NCBI RefSeq assembly: GCF_012911015.1 | Contig: NZ_WVVV01000013.1 | Span: forward strand, 65,001 to 114,910 | Direction of reading: 5' to 3' | From: Chelativorans sp. ZYF759 | GTDB taxonomy: Bacteria; Pseudomonadota; Alphaproteobacteria; Rhizobiales; Rhizobiaceae | DNA length: 49,910 nt | Notes under the pieces: model-generated | Seen by the model: the letters and a program-made list of their open reading frames with translations, nothing else | Databases searched by the model: none | What the model was told of the DNA's origin: nothing | Translations under genes and position numbers: made by a program | Shown: positions 12,936-21,854 of the stretch, one piece after another | Layout: every line of letters starts with the position of its first letter | How positions within the stretch are numbered: the first letter of the stretch is position 1

Positions 12936-13694
12936 TCAGATGCGCTCGCCACCCGGCAGCCGCATGAAGCGGACGGGCATGATCGTTCGCCGGGAGATGT
13001 CGCCCTGCGCGCTCTTGGTGAAGAGCGTCAGTTCCTGCCCTTCCTCCCCGCGCCCGACGGGGGCCACGAGCCGGCCACCCGGCTTGAGCTGGCGCAGCAA
13101 GATGGATGGCACCTGGTCCACCGCCAGTCGGATGATGATGGAATCGAACTGCCGCGAGGTGTCGGGCCAGCCATAATAGGGATCGGCCACGCGTGCCTCG
13201 ACATTGTCGAAGCCGAGCCGGTCCAGCCGGTCCATGCCCGAGGCGGTGGCTGTCGCATCGAGATCGAGCAGGAACACGCTGCTCACGAGACCGCTGGCGA
13301 CGGCGGCATGGTAGCCGCCGCCGATGCCGAGGATGAGAAGATCGCCTTCGCTCGAGGGCGTGACCAGATCGGTCATCATGGCGACGATGAAGGGCTGGGA
13401 TTCCCTCAGATCGTGCTCGGCTGGAAGGGGCAGGTCGAAATAGGCCAGAGGCGCCGCTTCCGGCGCGACGAATTCGTGGCGCGCGATCGAGCCGATGGCC
13501 GCGAGGACCGCGGGGTCGATGGCCTCCTGCCCCGTGATCGGCGCGGTGGCTCTCGTATGGGCGACGACCTGCTCCACGAGGAAGGCACGGGCTGCATCGA
13601 CGTCTTCGACCGCTTCCAGCTCTTGCGCGGCGGCAGCGCAACTAATGGTCAGCCCTGCCACGACCGCCATAAGCATGTGTCGAAACGCCAACAT
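12936..13694 (-). CDS. Protein-L-isoaspartate O-methyltransferase-like protein with signal peptide
   Basis: 252 residues. An N-terminal signal peptide (MLAFRHMLMAVVAGLTISCAAAAQ) precedes a PCMT-like Rossmann domain with a SAM motif-I equivalent (LLILGIGGGYHAAV), the acidic motif (VFLLDLDATA) and LLRQLKPGGRLVAPVG, which is typical of PIMT. PIMT normally repairs isoaspartate in the cytoplasm using SAM; export would leave it without SAM, so the role is unclear. It could be a lipoprotein-like or moonlighting form (a Cys lies at the end of the hydrophobic stretch). An inverted repeat CCTCTTT/AAAGAGG (13707-13731) lies 12 nt before the start and could fold in the mRNA leader. Confidence 0.75.
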   Translation of the reverse strand: MLAFRHMLMAVVAGLTISCAAAAQELEAVEDVDAARAFLVEQVVAHTRATAPITGQEAIDPAVLAAIGSIARHEFVAPEAAPLAYFDLPLPAEHDLRESQPFIVAMMTDLVTPSSEGDLLILGIGGGYHAAVASGLVSSVFLLDLDATATASGMDRLDRLGFDNVEARVADPYYGWPDTSRQFDSIIIRLAVDQVPSILLRQLKPGGRLVAPVGRGEEGQELTLFTKSAQGDISRRTIMPVRFMRLPGGERI

Positions 13695-13796
13695 CGGATG
13701 CCCTTTCCTCTTTCGTCAGCCAACAAAGAGGAGCCTAGCAGAGGACGACGACTTGGAAAGCCAGCCTCATCCAATCGTGATGAGAATCCGCAGCGA

Positions 13797-14432
13797 TCAG
13801 GCGGGGCCACGTCGCAGGGCCAGGGCCAGAATCCCCGCGCCAATCATCAGCGAGCCGCCGATCCTGTTGACGGCGCGGCGCACCGAGGGCTGACGCACCC
13901 TTCCCCGCGCGAGGCCGGCAAGCCAGGCATAGGCTGCCGCATTGGTGACGGCCAGCACCAGGAAGGTGGCCTCCATCACCACCAGTTGCGGGATGAGCGG
14001 GCCCGCGGGGTCGATAAAGAGCGGCAGGAACGCGACGAAAAAGACGATACTCTTGGGGTTCAGCGCTGTTACCAGCCAGGCGTGGGCGAACACGCTCAAC
14101 GAACGCGGTGCCGTTGCCAGCTCGGGTGTTGTGTCGTCGGCGGCGGCGACCGGCGCCCGCCACATCTTGATCCCGAGATAGAGCAGATAGGCCGCTCCCG
14201 CCCATTTGACCGCCGTGAAGGCCGTGGCCGAGGCGGCCAGGATCGCCCCCAGCCCAAGCAGCGAGGCGGTCATCGCAGTGAAGTCGCCGAGCCCCACGCC
14301 AGCCACGGCGGCACGCGCGGAATCGCGACCGTGACCGAGCGCATAGGCAACCACGAGCAGCACGGTCGGGCCGGGAAGCGCGACGACGGCGGCGCTGGTA
14401 AGCGCGAAAGCCAACCACATTTCAAACGTCAT
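13797..14432 (-). CDS. LysE/RhtB family amino-acid exporter
   Basis: Inner-membrane translocator that exports amino acids or homoserine-lactone-like compounds. I start at ATG 14432 (MTFEMWLAFALTSAAVVALPGPT), with GAGG upstream, giving 211 residues, the normal length. The N-terminal PGPT motif, about six hydrophobic helices and the conserved LNPKSIVFFVAFLPLF segment are visible. It is divergent from ubiG across 127 nt. The substrate cannot be read from sequence. Confidence 0.9.
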   Translation of the reverse strand: MTFEMWLAFALTSAAVVALPGPTVLLVVAYALGHGRDSARAAVAGVGLGDFTAMTASLLGLGAILAASATAFTAVKWAGAAYLLYLGIKMWRAPVAAADDTTPELATAPRSLSVFAHAWLVTALNPKSIVFFVAFLPLFIDPAGPLIPQLVVMEATFLVLAVTNAAAYAWLAGLARGRVRQPSVRRAVNRIGGSLMIGAGILALALRRGPA

Positions 14433-14559
14433 GGCGGGAATCCTCAGTTGATTGAAGCAGCAATCCACGCCACCGGCGCGCCGTCAAGTTGGACAATGCA
14501 CCTTGACATCGTGCGTTCGGCGAACGACTTCATTCGCGTCTGACGAGGAGAGTACCGGC

Positions 14560-15333
14560 ATGGCCGAAGCCCAACGCACCACCATCGACCCGGACGAGGT
14601 GGAACGCTTTTCAGCGCTGGCCGCCGAATGGTGGAACCCCAACGGCAAATTCCGGCCGTTGCATAAATTCAACCCGGTCAGGCTCGCCTATATCCGTGAC
14701 CAGGTGGCCGCGCATTTCGGACGCGATCCGCATGCTGCCCAGCCCTTTGACGGCCTGCGCATACTCGACATCGGTTGCGGCGGCGGGCTCTTGTGCGAAC
14801 CGATGGCGCGGCTGGGCGCCCAGGTCGTCGGCGTCGACGCGTCCGAGACGAACATCGAGGTCGCGCGCCTGCATGCCGCCCAGAGCCGCGTCAAGATCGA
14901 CTATCGCGCGGGCACGGCCGAGGCGCTGGCCGACGCTGGCGAGACCTTCGACGTGATTCTCAACATGGAAGTCGTCGAGCACGTCGCGGATGTCGACTTC
15001 TTCGTTTCCAAATGCGCAGAGATGGTGAAGCCCGGCGGCCTCATGTTCGTGGCCACAATCAACCGCACGCTCAAGGCGCTCGGCCTGGCGATCATCGGCG
15101 CCGAATATATCCTGCGCTGGCTGCCGCGCGGCACCCACGAATATTCCAGGCTGGTCCGGCCCGACGAGCTCGAAAAGGCGCTGAGCGCAGCCGACATGAG
15201 CGTGATCGACCGCACCGGCGTGACCTACAATCCGCTTTCGGACAAATGGGGCCGCTCGCGCGACATGGACGTCAACTACATGCTGCTCGCCCGAAAGGCC
15301 GAGGAAACACCGGTCCTGGCGCCTGAGGGCTGA
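14560..15333 (+). CDS. ubiG: Ubiquinone biosynthesis O-methyltransferase UbiG
   Basis: Carries out both O-methylations of the ubiquinone ring using SAM. ATG 14560 follows a GAGGAG ribosome site and gives 257 residues, the normal length. The family signature N-terminus ([20 protein letters not shown]) is present with motif [19 protein letters not shown] and the membrane-binding region [20 protein letters not shown]. It is the only plus-strand gene among minus-strand neighbours, close to lysC as in other Rhizobiales. Confidence 0.96.
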   Translation: MAEAQRTTIDPDEVERFSALAAEWWNPNGKFRPLHKFNPVRLAYIRDQVAAHFGRDPHAAQPFDGLRILDIGCGGGLLCEPMARLGAQVVGVDASETNIEVARLHAAQSRVKIDYRAGTAEALADAGETFDVILNMEVVEHVADVDFFVSKCAEMVKPGGLMFVATINRTLKALGLAIIGAEYILRWLPRGTHEYSRLVRPDELEKALSAADMSVIDRTGVTYNPLSDKWGRSRDMDVNYMLLARKAEETPVLAPEG

Positions 15334-15342
15334 CTTTCAGCC

Positions 15343-15768
15343 TCAGTTCCGGTCGTCCGGCAGCACCGGCAGGGGCATGAATTCCACCCCATCCTCGGCC
15401 AGTTCCCGGGCTTCTTCCATCGTCGCCTCGCCATAGATGCCACGGGTCTCGGCCTCGCCGAAATGGATCCTGCGCGCCTCCTCGGCAAATTTGTCGCCGA
15501 CATAATCGGCGTTCTTGCGCACCTTCTCGGCGACGTCCTTCATCATGGCCATCATCTGGCGCTGGGCCTCGTTGGCGACCAGCGCCACCTTCTCCGATTT
15601 CCGCGCCGTCGAGACGGCAGGTGCCATCAGCGCCTTTTCGACCGCGCTCGAATGGCAGGTCGGACAGGCAACCAGCCCGCGCTTCTTCTGCGTATCGAAA
15701 TCCTCGCCGCTCCTGAACCAGCCATCGAAATCGTGGTCGTTCTCGCAATGAAGAGAAAAACGGATCAT
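15343..15768 (-). CDS. DUF1178 family protein
   Basis: 141 residues, unknown function. The N-terminus MIRFSLHCENDHDFDGWFRS and the CPTCHSSAVEKALMAPAV segment, with a CxxC pair and an upstream Cys, are the DUF1178 signature and suggest a small zinc ribbon. Its ATG overlaps the stop of the nitrilase-family gene by 4 nt (ATGA), so it is the last gene of the nit-type unit. Confidence 0.92.
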   Translation of the reverse strand: MIRFSLHCENDHDFDGWFRSGEDFDTQKKRGLVACPTCHSSAVEKALMAPAVSTARKSEKVALVANEAQRQMMAMMKDVAEKVRKNADYVGDKFAEEARRIHFGEAETRGIYGEATMEEARELAEDGVEFMPLPVLPDDRN

Positions 15769-16619
15769 GCGGCGGCTCCCGAAGCGGGGGCCGGTCCATC
15801 GATATCGAAATCGCGTGCGTTGCGGAGGTTCGGCACCTTGCGCCGCGCGTCGCCCACTTTCGCCAGATCGAGTTCGGCCATCACCACGCAGGGCTCGTCA
15901 TGGTCTGCCTCGGCCAGGATCCGCCCCCAGGGATCGACGATCATCGAATGGCCGAAGGTCTCGCGTCCGTCCTCGTGCTTGCCGCCCTGGGCGGCCGCGA
16001 TGACGAAGGCGCCATTTTCGATCGCGCGCGCGCGCAGGAGAACGTGCCAGTGCGCCTCGCCGGTCTGGCGGGTAAACGCCGCCGGCACCGTCAGCACATC
16101 TGCACCGGAAAGCGCCTGGGCACGGAACAATTGCGGGAAACGCAGATCGTAACAGACCGCCATGCCGAGATTGCCGAATGGCAGTTGTGCGACCCGTGTT
16201 GCCGCGCCCGGCTCGTAGGTTGCCGATTCACGCCAGCTTTCGCCATTGTCGAGGTCGACGTCGAACATGTGGATCTTGTCGTATGTCGCGATCCGCACGC
16301 CTTCAGGCGAAAACAGGAAGCCGCGATTGGCGACCTTGCCGTCGGGCCGCGCGATGGCCGTCGAGCCCACATGGACGTGGATGGCGAGTTCGCGGGCGAG
16401 TTCCGCGGCCCGACTGACGAGCGCATCCTCGTTCTCCGGCGCGATATGGGCCATCAGCCGGGCCTTGTCGCGGACAAGCAGCCCCGTCATCTCCGGCGAT
16501 TGAACATAGGCCGCGCCAGCCGCCGCCGCCTCACGCACCAGGGCCTCGAACGCCTCGACATTGGCCCCCGGCTCCATGCCGGTGCGCATCTGCAGGGCGG
16601 CAACCGTGACCGTGGTCAT
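15765..16619 (-). CDS. Carbon-nitrogen hydrolase (Nit1/Nit2-like amidase)
   Basis: 284 residues of the nitrilase superfamily. The triad is visible: Glu in SPEMTGL, Lys in YDKIHMFDVDL and Cys in CYDLRFPQLFRAQ. This branch is closest to Nit1/Nit2, which hydrolyse deaminated glutathione or omega-amidated 2-oxoacids as metabolite repair. The partnership with an overlapping glutaredoxin gene fits a glutathione-related role (inference). ATGA overlaps link it to grxC upstream and DUF1178 downstream. Confidence 0.92.
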   Translation of the reverse strand: MTTVTVAALQMRTGMEPGANVEAFEALVREAAAAGAAYVQSPEMTGLLVRDKARLMAHIAPENEDALVSRAAELARELAIHVHVGSTAIARPDGKVANRGFLFSPEGVRIATYDKIHMFDVDLDNGESWRESATYEPGAATRVAQLPFGNLGMAVCYDLRFPQLFRAQALSGADVLTVPAAFTRQTGEAHWHVLLRARAIENGAFVIAAAQGGKHEDGRETFGHSMIVDPWGRILAEADHDEPCVVMAELDLAKVGDARRKVPNLRNARDFDIDGPAPASGAAA

Positions 16620-16891
16620 TTCGTGGCTATCCCTTCGCGTTCCAGGAGCGTGTCGAGTTCGCCCCGCGCCTCCAACGCATGCAACTCGTCCGATCCGCCG
16701 ACATGCGTTTCTCCCACGAAAACCTGCGGAAATGTCGCCCGCCCGCCGGCCTTCTGGATCATCTCCTGGCGAAGTTCGGGCGAGAAACTCGCATCATGCT
16801 CGACAAAATCGATGCCCTTCCTCTCGAGAAGCCGCTTCGCTCTGGTGCTGTAGCCGCACATCATGCGCGTATAGATCGTGACCTGGCTCAT
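16616..16891 (-). CDS. grxC: Glutaredoxin 3-like protein with CGYS active site
   Basis: 91 residues, cytoplasmic glutathione-dependent redox protein. ATG 16891 gives MSQVTIYTRMMCGYSTRAKR, a typical GrxC start. The fold motifs TFPQVFVGETHVGGSDEL (cis-Pro and GG) are intact. The active site is C12-G-Y-S15; the second Cys usual in rhizobial GrxC (CGYC/CPYC) is Ser, encoded AGC, one base from TGC. This makes it monothiol, closer in chemistry to CGFS glutaredoxins that handle Fe-S clusters, although the rest looks like GrxC. Confidence 0.9.
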   Translation of the reverse strand: MSQVTIYTRMMCGYSTRAKRLLERKGIDFVEHDASFSPELRQEMIQKAGGRATFPQVFVGETHVGGSDELHALEARGELDTLLEREGIATK

Positions 16892-16922
16892 GTGACCTGT
16901 CCGCAAACCCTTGTTTCGCCGT

Positions 16923-17720
16923 CTATATAGAGCCCCACCCCGCATCGCGGAAGTCCCCCGGCAGAACACGCGCGAAGGCGAGTACATCCACGCCTGTCGC
17001 TCCTGCCCTCTTCAGAGTGCGTGCGCAGGCCGAAACCGTCGCCCCCGTGGTCAGCACGTCATCGACCAGCAACACGCGCCGGTCCTTGATGGCGATCGCA
17101 GCCTCAGCGCTTGCCTCGAACGCACCGCGCACGTTCAGCTCGCGTTGCGCCAAGGCGAGACCCACCTGCTGGCGCGTCGGCTTGCGCCGCCTGAGCACCT
17201 GCGGCGCGAAATCGAGCCCGCCCTGGGCGGCAAGAGGCCGGGCGAGTTCGGCCGCCTGATTGAAGCCGCGCATCAGGAAGCGCCGCCGATGCAGCGGCAC
17301 CGGTACGACGACCTGGCAATCGGCCATGAGTTCCCGGCCGACCCGCATCATCCACCCAGCCATCCAGGGTGCCAGCTCCGTCCGATCGCGGAACTTCAGG
17401 TTCTGGACCATCCGTCGGGCAACATCCGTATAGGCGACGGCGGCCCTGGCACGATCGAAGACGGGAGGATTGGCGATGGCGTCGGCCGAGACGATGCCGT
17501 CGCCCAGATCGTGTGAAAACGGCACGCCCGTGATTTCGCACCAGGGACGTTCCAGGAGCCGCAGAGCTGGCCAGCAATGCGCGCACAAGGTCCCGGGCTG
17601 TGAAACGTGCCGCCGGCAGCCCGGGCAGGTCGGCGGAAACAGCAGCGTGGCCGGCAAACGCATCGCTTCCCGCCACAGCAACTTGATCTGGCCTGCCGGA
17701 TCGTTCACGAGACAACCCAC
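16923..17720 (-). CDS. comF: ComF family phosphoribosyltransferase-like protein
   Basis: 265 residues. An N-terminal zinc-ribbon-like Cys cluster (CPGCRRHVSQPGTLCAHCW) precedes a PRTase fold with the PRPP loop VLLVDDVLTTGATVSACA. ComF proteins are associated with DNA uptake or recombination, but their exact role in alphaproteobacteria is not settled. It is 31 nt upstream of grxC in the same direction, so probably the first gene of the comF-grxC-nit-DUF1178 unit. It is divergent from the methyltransferase gene. Confidence 0.92.
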   Translation of the reverse strand: MGCLVNDPAGQIKLLWREAMRLPATLLFPPTCPGCRRHVSQPGTLCAHCWPALRLLERPWCEITGVPFSHDLGDGIVSADAIANPPVFDRARAAVAYTDVARRMVQNLKFRDRTELAPWMAGWMMRVGRELMADCQVVVPVPLHRRRFLMRGFNQAAELARPLAAQGGLDFAPQVLRRRKPTRQQVGLALAQRELNVRGAFEASAEAAIAIKDRRVLLVDDVLTTGATVSACARTLKRAGATGVDVLAFARVLPGDFRDAGWGSI

Positions 17721-17787
17721 CCCGCAAGCACCATATCAGATGGCCGCGGACAGGCCAACGGACGCCGTCCGCCACAGCGAGAACGAC

Positions 17788-18681
17788 ATGGAACCGCTCA
17801 TCGACCGACCCACCTCCGTCTGGCGCAAGAAACGCGCGGTCGCAGCCCGAGATCCGGGCGCCGGCTTTTTGATGGCCCGCGCGGTCGAGGAACTCGACGA
17901 CCGCCTGGGCGCGGTCCAGCGGTCCTTCGCCGACGGCGCGGCACTCTATTGCGGGTTGGGAGACGCTGCCGACATGCTGGGACACTCGGACAAGGTCGAC
18001 AAGGTGCTGCGCGTCGAGGAGGGCGCATTGGCCGCGAGCATGGCGGGCGATGTCATACCGGCCGAGGGCGAGACCCTGCCGCTTGGTGCTGCCAGCCTCG
18101 ATCTGGCCGTCTCGCTTTATGCGCTTCACGAGATCAACGACGTTCCCGGGCTGCTTGTGCAGATCAGGCGTGCGTTGCGGCCCGACGGCCTGTTTCTCGG
18201 CTGCATGGCGGGTGCCGGCACGCTGGCGGAACTTCGCGAGAGCCTGCTTGCGGCCGAGACCGGCCTGAGCGGCGGTGCAAGCCCCCGCGTCCTGCCTTTC
18301 GCCGACGTGCGCGAAATCGGCGGGCTGCTGCAGCGAGCCGGCTTTGCGCTCCCGGTTGTCGATGTCGACGAGGTGACGGTCCGCTACGACACCATGTTCG
18401 ATCTCATGCGCGACCTGCGCGCCATGGGCGCGACCAACAGCCTCGTCCAGCGCACGCGGATACCGGCAAGCCGCGCGCTCTTTGTCGAGGCAGCGCGCGT
18501 CTACGCCGAACGCTTTTCCGATGCGGATGGCCGCATCCGCGCAACTTTCAACACGATCTGGCTGTCGGGCTGGGCGCCCGCGCCCACGCAACAGAAACCC
18601 TTGAAACCCGGCAGCGGCCAGGTCTCCCTGGCGACCGCACTGGCGGCCGGGAACCGTGATCCAGAAGACGGGAAGGGTTGA
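17788..18681 (+). CDS. SAM-dependent methyltransferase (BioC/NDUFAF5-like)
   Basis: 297 residues from ATG 17788 (MEPLIDRPTSVWRKKRA). The FDR-type N-terminus, AASLDLAVSLYALHEINDVPGLL and the RRALRPDGLFLGCM segment are typical of the NDUFAF5/BioC-like class-I methyltransferases beside comF in Rhizobiales. An upstream ATG at 17740 is possible but fits family length less well. The SAM motif I is degenerate, so the substrate is uncertain; NDUFAF5 relatives act on complex I assembly. It abuts the convergent pilin gene by its last base. Confidence 0.85.
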   Translation: MEPLIDRPTSVWRKKRAVAARDPGAGFLMARAVEELDDRLGAVQRSFADGAALYCGLGDAADMLGHSDKVDKVLRVEEGALAASMAGDVIPAEGETLPLGAASLDLAVSLYALHEINDVPGLLVQIRRALRPDGLFLGCMAGAGTLAELRESLLAAETGLSGGASPRVLPFADVREIGGLLQRAGFALPVVDVDEVTVRYDTMFDLMRDLRAMGATNSLVQRTRIPASRALFVEAARVYAERFSDADGRIRATFNTIWLSGWAPAPTQQKPLKPGSGQVSLATALAAGNRDPEDGKG

Positions 18682-18867
18682 TTACTGGTGGCGCTGCAGC
18701 GATTGCTGCAATTCGCCTTCGGGGTGGGTAAGCATGCTCTCGAGCGCGTTGCCGAACTGGGTGAAACCCGCGATCATGGCGAGCGACAGGACAGCCACGA
18801 TCAGTCCGTATTCGATCGCGGTCGCGCCCGTTTCGTCGGCAAGAAATCTGCCCGCCAGCTTCAGCAT
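18682..18867 (-). CDS. Flp family type IVb pilin
   Basis: 61 residues. The class IVb prepilin signature is clear: a short charged leader, Gly, then ATAIEYGLIVAVLSLAMIAG with the conserved Glu at +5 after the predicted prepilin-peptidase site. Such pilins form Tad/Flp pili for adhesion. No tad/cpa assembly genes lie in the window, so this is an isolated pilin gene, possibly a spare copy. Confidence 0.9.
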   Translation of the reverse strand: MLKLAGRFLADETGATAIEYGLIVAVLSLAMIAGFTQFGNALESMLTHPEGELQQSLQRHQ

Positions 18868-18960
18868 ACGTCGGTCTCCAACTTCACCCGGAAGATAGAG
18901 GCTGGACCTTAAGAAAGCTTGAGCCGTCAGGCTTGCTCAACGGTTAATGGGGGTGGCTTG

Positions 18961-19281
18961 TCAGCAATCGCCGCTGCGCATGCCATTGTCGCGGATGATG
19001 CAGACGGAATTCGGAGAAGCCTGCAGCACGCTGCGGCGCTCCGTATAGGTCCCGCCCTGCCGCGTCGCGCCCGTCGTCATGAAGTCTATGCCGGGATTCA
19101 TGGCCGATTGTGTCGATGGCCCCGAAGTGACGTGGCGATCCGCGATCGGCGCGAGGATCAACGCCATGGCAACGGCGGCCGATCCGAACAGCAAGGTCAC
19201 GCGAAGAGCGCTCATCCCCGCCGTGGCGAAGTTCCAATGCCTACCGGACTGGTATCCACTCCACCCACCACGCATCGACAT
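18961..19281 (-). CDS. Hypothetical single-pass membrane or exported protein
   Basis: 106 residues from ATG 19281 (MSMRGGWSGYQS), chosen because AGGG lies about 9 nt upstream; the frame extends to 19350. One hydrophobic helix (LRVTLLFGSAAVAMALILAP) is followed by a short periplasmic tail with two Cys (VCIIRDNGMRSGDC) that could pair. Not recognised; the topology looks like small rhizobial envelope proteins. Confidence 0.6.
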   Translation of the reverse strand: MSMRGGWSGYQSGRHWNFATAGMSALRVTLLFGSAAVAMALILAPIADRHVTSGPSTQSAMNPGIDFMTTGATRQGGTYTERRSVLQASPNSVCIIRDNGMRSGDC

Positions 19282-19385
19282 TCTGACACCCTGCATCTTA
19301 ACGGACAGCCGACGCCATCTCGCCGGTCTGCGACCGCTTAAGAATTTCATGTCGCCCTAAAGGATTGATTAACGCTCTCGCCGGA

Positions 19386-19799
19386 TCAGACGAGATCGAT
19401 CAGGAACGCGATCAGCGGTTCGTCGGCCGGTGGCATTGGCAGTTCGCGCAGCTTGGCGGGTCGCATCCACCTGATCCGCTGGCCTTCGCGGGGGGTCGGA
19501 ATACCCCAGAAGCGTCGGCACACGTAAAGCGGCATCAACAGATGGAAGTCCTCATAGGCATGGCTGGCGAAACTGAGCGGAGCCAGGCACGCGGCCTTCG
19601 TCTCGACGCCGAGTTCCTCTTCAAGCTCGCGAATGAGCGTCTGTTCCGGCGTCTCGCCGGGTTCGACCTTTCCGCCCGGAAACTCCCACAGGCCCGCCAT
19701 CGATTTTCCGGCTGGCCGCTCGGCGACCAGGACCCGCCCGTCGGCATCGAGCAGAGCGCAGGCAGCTACCAGCACGATCGGTTTGGTCGCAGCGCTCAA
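19386..19799 (-). CDS. mutT: (Deoxy)nucleoside triphosphate pyrophosphohydrolase, MutT family
   Basis: Sanitises oxidised nucleotides such as 8-oxo-dGTP. 137 residues with a complete Nudix box (GGKVEPGETPEQTLIRELEEELGV). The start is a TTG at 19799 with GGAGGCGGAG upstream; it overlaps the GNAT stop as TTGA, so translation is probably coupled. No ATG fits the N-terminus. Confidence 0.92.
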   Translation of the reverse strand: MSAATKPIVLVAACALLDADGRVLVAERPAGKSMAGLWEFPGGKVEPGETPEQTLIRELEEELGVETKAACLAPLSFASHAYEDFHLLMPLYVCRRFWGIPTPREGQRIRWMRPAKLRELPMPPADEPLIAFLIDLV

Positions 19800-20584
19800 G
19801 CTCCGCCTCCCGAAGGCTGGCGGTAGTGGTAGCGGTAGAGTTCCTTGAAGCCGAGCGCGCGGTAGAGCCCGATCGCGGGTTCGTTGTCGGCCTCGACCTG
19901 CAGCCAACCCTGGCGGGCGCCACGCGAATGCGCCCACTTCAGAGCCGACAGGATCGCCCGTCGGCCGAAGCCTTGCCCGCGCATCGTGCCGGCGGTCGCG
20001 ATTTCGAACAGTCCGGCCAGCGAACCGTCATGGACGCAGACGGCGGTCGAAACCGGCTGCCCACGGTGTTCGACGACGAACAGCCCCGCTTCCGGCTGTA
20101 TGGAACTGATGAGTTCCGAGAGCCCCGGCCTGGAAGCGGGAGCGAGGCTGCCGATGCCGATGGCTGCGGTGATGAACCGGCCCATGTCCTTCAACGGTAT
20201 CTGCGGCAAGGCTTCGGCAAGCGCGTCTTCGCCCAGATCGAGCCGCATGACGAGCGATTCCGACAGCCGGCTCCAGCCTGCCTCGTCGAGCAGGGATTGC
20301 AGCATCGGGCCCGCCAGCGGCGAGAGCCGGAAGGTCTGTGGGCGGCCATAGGCCTCGAACCGGCGCTTGGCCCGAGCCATGCGCTCCATGAGATTTCCAT
20401 CGTCACCGGGGTCGAGCGGATTGATCGAGTTGAGCCGGCGAGAGGCGAGGCCGGCCGTCAAGCGGATCGCCCACGTGCCGTCGTAATGGGTGGAAGCCGC
20501 CGGCCAGGCCCTGAAGCCCGCCGCCTCGAAGCGCCGCACGACGGGAAGTTCGGACGCTGCGCCCGGGCCGGCCTCCAACGACAT
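19796..20584 (-). CDS. GNAT family N-acetyltransferase
   Basis: 262 residues from ATG 20584 (MSLEAGPGAASELPVVRRFEAAG), which follows GGAG by 6 nt and lies just past the argJ stop. The acetyl-CoA loop is visible as TMRGQGFGRRAILSALKWA, with NEPAIGLYRALGFKELYRYHYR at the C-terminus; the N-terminal half is a second, degenerate GNAT-like domain. Position between argJ and mutT is conserved in Rhizobiales. Substrate unknown. Confidence 0.9.
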   Translation of the reverse strand: MSLEAGPGAASELPVVRRFEAAGFRAWPAASTHYDGTWAIRLTAGLASRRLNSINPLDPGDDGNLMERMARAKRRFEAYGRPQTFRLSPLAGPMLQSLLDEAGWSRLSESLVMRLDLGEDALAEALPQIPLKDMGRFITAAIGIGSLAPASRPGLSELISSIQPEAGLFVVEHRGQPVSTAVCVHDGSLAGLFEIATAGTMRGQGFGRRAILSALKWAHSRGARQGWLQVEADNEPAIGLYRALGFKELYRYHYRQPSGGGA

Positions 20585-20585
20585 G

Positions 20586-21833
20586 TCAGCTCCGATAGTC
20601 GCCATTAATCGCGACATATTCTTTGGTCAGGTCGCACGTCCACACCGTCGCGCCCCCGTTTCCAAGGCCGATATCGACCCGGATGACGACTTCCTCGCGT
20701 GTCATGTAGTCGGATGCCGCCGCTTCCGAGTAGGAGGCGTCGCGCTCGCCGCCATGCGCCACGCGCAGATCGCCGAACCAGATCGACAGGAGGTCGCGAT
20801 CAGCCGGTTCGCCGGCCTTGCCGACGGCCATGACAACGCGGCCCCAATTCGCGTCTTCGCCGGCGATGGCCGTCTTCACCAGGGGCGAATTGGCGATCGA
20901 AAGCGCAATGCGCTTGGCAGACTGATCGGAGGTGGCACCCGTAACCCTGATTTCGACCTGCTTGCGCGCACCTTCCCCATCCCGGACCACCTGCAACGCC
21001 AGCGACTTCAGCACCCGGCCGAGTGCGGCCTTGAAGGTCTCGAGCCGGGGATCTGCCGGGTCGTCGATGCGGGGCGCGCCATGCCGGGCGGCCGCGCCCG
21101 TGGCAAACAGCATCAGCGTGTCGCTCGTGGAGGTGTCGCTGTCCACCGTGATCGCGTTGAAGGTCGGGCCGACGGCTTCCGAGAGCAGCGCCTGCAGCGC
21201 GGCCGGTCCGATCGGGGCGTCCGTTGCGAGGAAGGAGAGCATGGTCGCCATGTCGGGCGCGATCATTCCCGCGCCCTTGGCGATCCCGTTCAGCGTGACC
21301 TCCGTCCCCTCAAGGGCGACGCGTTCGGTCGCGACCTTGGGATAGGTGTCGGTGGTCATGATCGCTCGCGCTGCGTCGAGCCAGGCGTCGCCGCGGCCCC
21401 GCTGCACCATGTCCTTCAGCAGATGGCTGAAGCGGGTGGCGTCGAGCGGCTCGCCGATGACACCGGTCGAGGCCAGAAAAACTTCATCGGCCGCGCAGCC
21501 CGCGGCCTCGGCAGCCGATTCGCCCGTCATGCGCGTGGTTTCGCGGCCGCGCTTTCCGGTGAACGCATTCGCATTGCCGGAATTGACCACCAGCATCCGC
21601 GCGCTGCCGCCCGGAAGGTTCTGGCGGCACCATTCGACCGGTGCCGAGGGGCATTGCGAGCGCGTGAAGACCCCCGCAACCGTGGTTCCCTCCGCGAAGG
21701 TCATGGCAAGGAGATCGGTGCGGCCGGCATATTTGATGCCGGCCTCGGCGGTGGAAATGCGCACGCCGTCGATTTCCGGCATCGCCGGATAGTCTTTCGG
21801 GGCGAGCGGTGAGACGGATACTGGCGCAGACAT
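20586..21833 (-). CDS. argJ: Bifunctional ornithine acetyltransferase / N-acetylglutamate synthase
   Basis: Transfers acetyl from N-acetylornithine to glutamate in the recycling arginine pathway and can also make N-acetylglutamate. 415 residues. The self-cleavage site is in [18 protein letters not shown], with the Thr becoming the new N-terminal nucleophile of the beta chain; [10 protein letters not shown] and the [17 protein letters not shown]-terminus are typical. It lies 21 nt after the parvulin gene and 1 nt before the GNAT gene. Confidence 0.97.
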   Translation of the reverse strand: MSAPVSVSPLAPKDYPAMPEIDGVRISTAEAGIKYAGRTDLLAMTFAEGTTVAGVFTRSQCPSAPVEWCRQNLPGGSARMLVVNSGNANAFTGKRGRETTRMTGESAAEAAGCAADEVFLASTGVIGEPLDATRFSHLLKDMVQRGRGDAWLDAARAIMTTDTYPKVATERVALEGTEVTLNGIAKGAGMIAPDMATMLSFLATDAPIGPAALQALLSEAVGPTFNAITVDSDTSTSDTLMLFATGAAARHGAPRIDDPADPRLETFKAALGRVLKSLALQVVRDGEGARKQVEIRVTGATSDQSAKRIALSIANSPLVKTAIAGEDANWGRVVMAVGKAGEPADRDLLSIWFGDLRVAHGGERDASYSEAAASDYMTREEVVIRVDIGLGNGGATVWTCDLTKEYVAINGDYRS

Positions 21834-21854
21834 GCTCGGCGATCTCTTGCGACT

